From assembly GCA_964006375.1 (NCBI GenBank), contig OZ023265.1, positions 11,007,795 to 11,071,794 of the forward strand: DNA of 64,000 nt, given 5' to 3'. Of the stretch, positions 62,701 through 64,000 are shown in pieces; within the stretch, counting starts at the first letter, position 1, and the number at the start of each line of letters is the position of its first letter. The DNA is from Tillus elongatus (taxonomy: Eukaryota; Arthropoda; Insecta; Coleoptera; Cleridae). The notes beneath the pieces were generated by a model. The model searched no databases. It worked only from the letters and a program-made list of their open reading frames with translations, and had not been told where the DNA came from. The translations under genes and the position numbers were made by a program.

Positions 62701-62960
62701 GCTCACTATGTGAAAACTGGAACCTGTGATGAGCACTAATAAGTACACTTGGAGAACACCCAAATCACCACAACACATATTTCAGAGACCTTACGATCGT
62801 TTCGTTGACCAAGTCAACATCTTCAGAGGAAGAAAAATTCTAACATAAAAAACTAGATCCCGTATATTTATATCGCGTCAAAGAAAACGAACTAGTCCGA
62901 AGGAAAGTTGTCGTCCAAGAACGATCGTTAGTTTATTGCGCAGTGAAACAGGTCGGAGAC
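62701..62960. mobile_element. Penelope-like tail segment
   Basis: AACCTGTGATGAGCAC and CTTGGAGAACACCCAAATCA, then the hammerhead and GAGGAAGAAAAATTCTAA blocks, as in unit A at 30130-30250. Confidence 0.65.
62788..62829 (-). ncRNA. Hammerhead ribozyme candidate (Penelope tail)
   Basis: Minus strand: core CUGAAGA, stem II GUUGAC/GUCAAC (perfect 6 bp, UUG loop, one extra U before it), GAAACGAUCGUA with ACG/CGU stem III and AU loop. The cleavage triplet is GUA (allowed NUH). Stem I is CCU/AGG. Confidence 0.6.
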
Positions 62961-63401
62961 CTGCTTTAATCTTTTGGTCGACAAATTTATGACCCTTATC
63001 TAATATAGGTTTAAAAAGGACCGGCGTTCTTTAAAGAAACAGCACGTTTCCTTTCGATCTAGAACTTTACAATGTGGATATTGGTTTATGCCGATAAAGA
63101 CATCTGCTGAGATAAACAACATAAACTCAAATCATCTCTTTTAAAAATAGAAAACTAAAACCCACATGTCTGTCTCACCGTGTTAACTTTAACAAAGGAA
63201 AAATAGTTCAACTGAAATACTACACAAAAACTAAATATTGATTTTAATTCTACGTGAAAATATTTATATTGACTACATAGATACAAAAACCGAATAGGTA
63301 TTTAAATCAAGACAAACATAGTGATTAGTATATGTATAAACAGGTCGAGTTATTGACCATAATTTATTATTCTACCAGACTAATTATGAGTATTTAAGCG
63401 G
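62961..63401. other. Unassigned AT-rich stretch
   Basis: No coding domain recognised. Probably part of the flanking Penelope sequence. Confidence 0.4.
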
Positions 63402-63764
63402 TCAAATGCAAAGAGCAAACAATGGGTTAGAAATTACAGGTGGCGCACGATTTAATGAAGTTTTGTTCTTAATAGACCTTAATATAAAAATACTTTCTAA
63501 TGAATCAAGCATAGTTTGATGTCTGACATTTTTGACAAGTTTCAAATTTTCTTTGTCAATGTGGTGGTTATTATCCCACATATGTTGTGCCACACAAGAT
63601 TTGTCTACCGTACCATATCGTAACTGTGCGAGATGTTCACGAAATCTGGTGGCTATGTTTCTCCTAGTTTGGCCCACGTATTTAAGATCACAATCTTTGC
63701 AACTAATCTCATAAATTCCGGACATTTCAGTGACTTTGTCTTTGTCTTTCGTATTACCCAACAA
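63402..63764 (-). CDS. Penelope-like element GIY-YIG endonuclease domain (partial)
   Basis: A 120-codon open frame covering the C-terminal endonuclease of a Penelope-like retroelement. A CKDC pair (part of the zinc-binding motif typical of these enzymes) sits between GIY and LKYVGQ. The GIY...YVG motif, the catalytic Arg in FREH, conserved HMWDNNHHIDKENLK, and the Glu in SLESIFI are all present. The domain makes the nick that primes reverse transcription. The RT part is absent: the coding direction points away from the palindrome centre at 63816, where the upstream sequence is cut. It is intact as a domain but not a complete gene. Confidence 0.85.
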   Translation of the reverse strand: MLGNTKDKDKVTEMSGIYEISCKDCDLKYVGQTRRNIATRFREHLAQLRYGTVDKSCVAQHMWDNNHHIDKENLKLVKNVRHQTMLDSLESIFILRSIKNKTSLNRAPPVISNPLFALCI

Positions 63765-63780
63765 AATTTTTAAATTTAAA

Positions 63781-63852
63781 CGTCAAATGTAAATCGGCTT
63801 TCTTAAAAATACTTTCCAAAGTATTTTTAAGAAAGCCGATTTACATTTGACG
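63781..63852. repeat. Perfect 35-bp inverted repeat at the centre of a Penelope palindrome
   Basis: 63781-63815 and 63818-63852 are exact reverse complements with a CC spacer. Beyond differing linkers, the arms continue as identical GIY-YIG coding sequence on both sides. Confidence 0.95.
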
Positions 63853-63882
63853 TTTTCGACGAAAAGTAATGTAAAAAATTTG

Positions 63883-64000
63883 TTGGGTAATACGAAAGAC
63901 AAAGACAAAGTCACTGAAATGTCCGGAATTTATGAGATTAGTTGCAAAGATTGTGATCTTAAATACGTGGGCCAAACTAGGAGAAACATAGCCACCAGAT
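63883..64000 (+). pseudogene. Second copy of the Penelope GIY-YIG domain, opposite orientation, runs off the window
   Basis: Plus-strand repeat of the start of the frame at 63402-63764 (LLGNTKDKDKVTEMSGIYEI onward). It appears identical over about 118 bp to the window edge. Completeness cannot be judged. Confidence 0.85.

Overview
This is a gene-poor, AT-rich nuclear segment from an animal, almost certainly an arthropod and probably an insect. The evidence is the repeat content: mariner and DD41D-type Tc1/mariner transposons, RTE, Jockey-like and RNase H-bearing (I/R1-type) non-LTR retrotransposons, Penelope-like elements with GIY-YIG endonucleases and hammerhead ribozymes, a DUF7041-type Gag reading frame, hAT ends, and long (TA)n and (GA)n microsatellites. 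I found no convincing conserved host gene. Species cannot be named from the sequence.

The window is a mosaic of nested transposable elements. The commonest component, called family H here, is a non-autonomous element with about 20 full or partial copies. One end begins TC(T/G)GGACGCAGCAAGTGCG. The other ends in a hairpin around TTAGTGAATTTT...CACTAA. Between them lie a (TA)n array and AT-rich monomers of about 141 bp. No target duplication was seen, so a Helitron/Helentron-associated (HINE-like) origin is plausible. A second interspersed family, B (about 1.2 kb, four copies), carries a degenerate tRNA-like Pol III unit.

Layout: 0-10 kb, fragments of LINE family J, an internally deleted mariner, a LINE reverse-transcriptase relic, a nearly complete J element (5.5-8.2 kb) and family H copies. 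10-24 kb, families H, B and C, an RNase H LINE relic, and a hAT-like element inside an H copy. 24-29 kb, two RNase H LINE 3' halves, one with a 529-codon open frame. 30-34.5 kb, two Penelope tail units in tandem interrupted by a mariner, a J fragment and a 623-bp LINE. 35-46 kb, J copies, a textbook hammerhead ribozyme, an H copy with a paralogous empty site, and an intact Gag-like ORF. 47-50 kb, an apparently intact DD41D transposon with very long inverted repeats inside the TA array of an H copy. 50-60 kb, an RTE copy, a transposase relic and an RNase H LINE. 60-64 kb, a Jockey-like relic and Penelope fragments ending in a head-to-head palindrome.

The most notable items are: the hammerhead-ribozyme set, the intact DD41D element, three tail-only insertions (63-72 bp) of the RNase H LINE each bounded by exact target duplications, the intact Gag-like ORF, and the architecture of families H and B. 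Family names H, J, B, C, D and K are local labels for this window.
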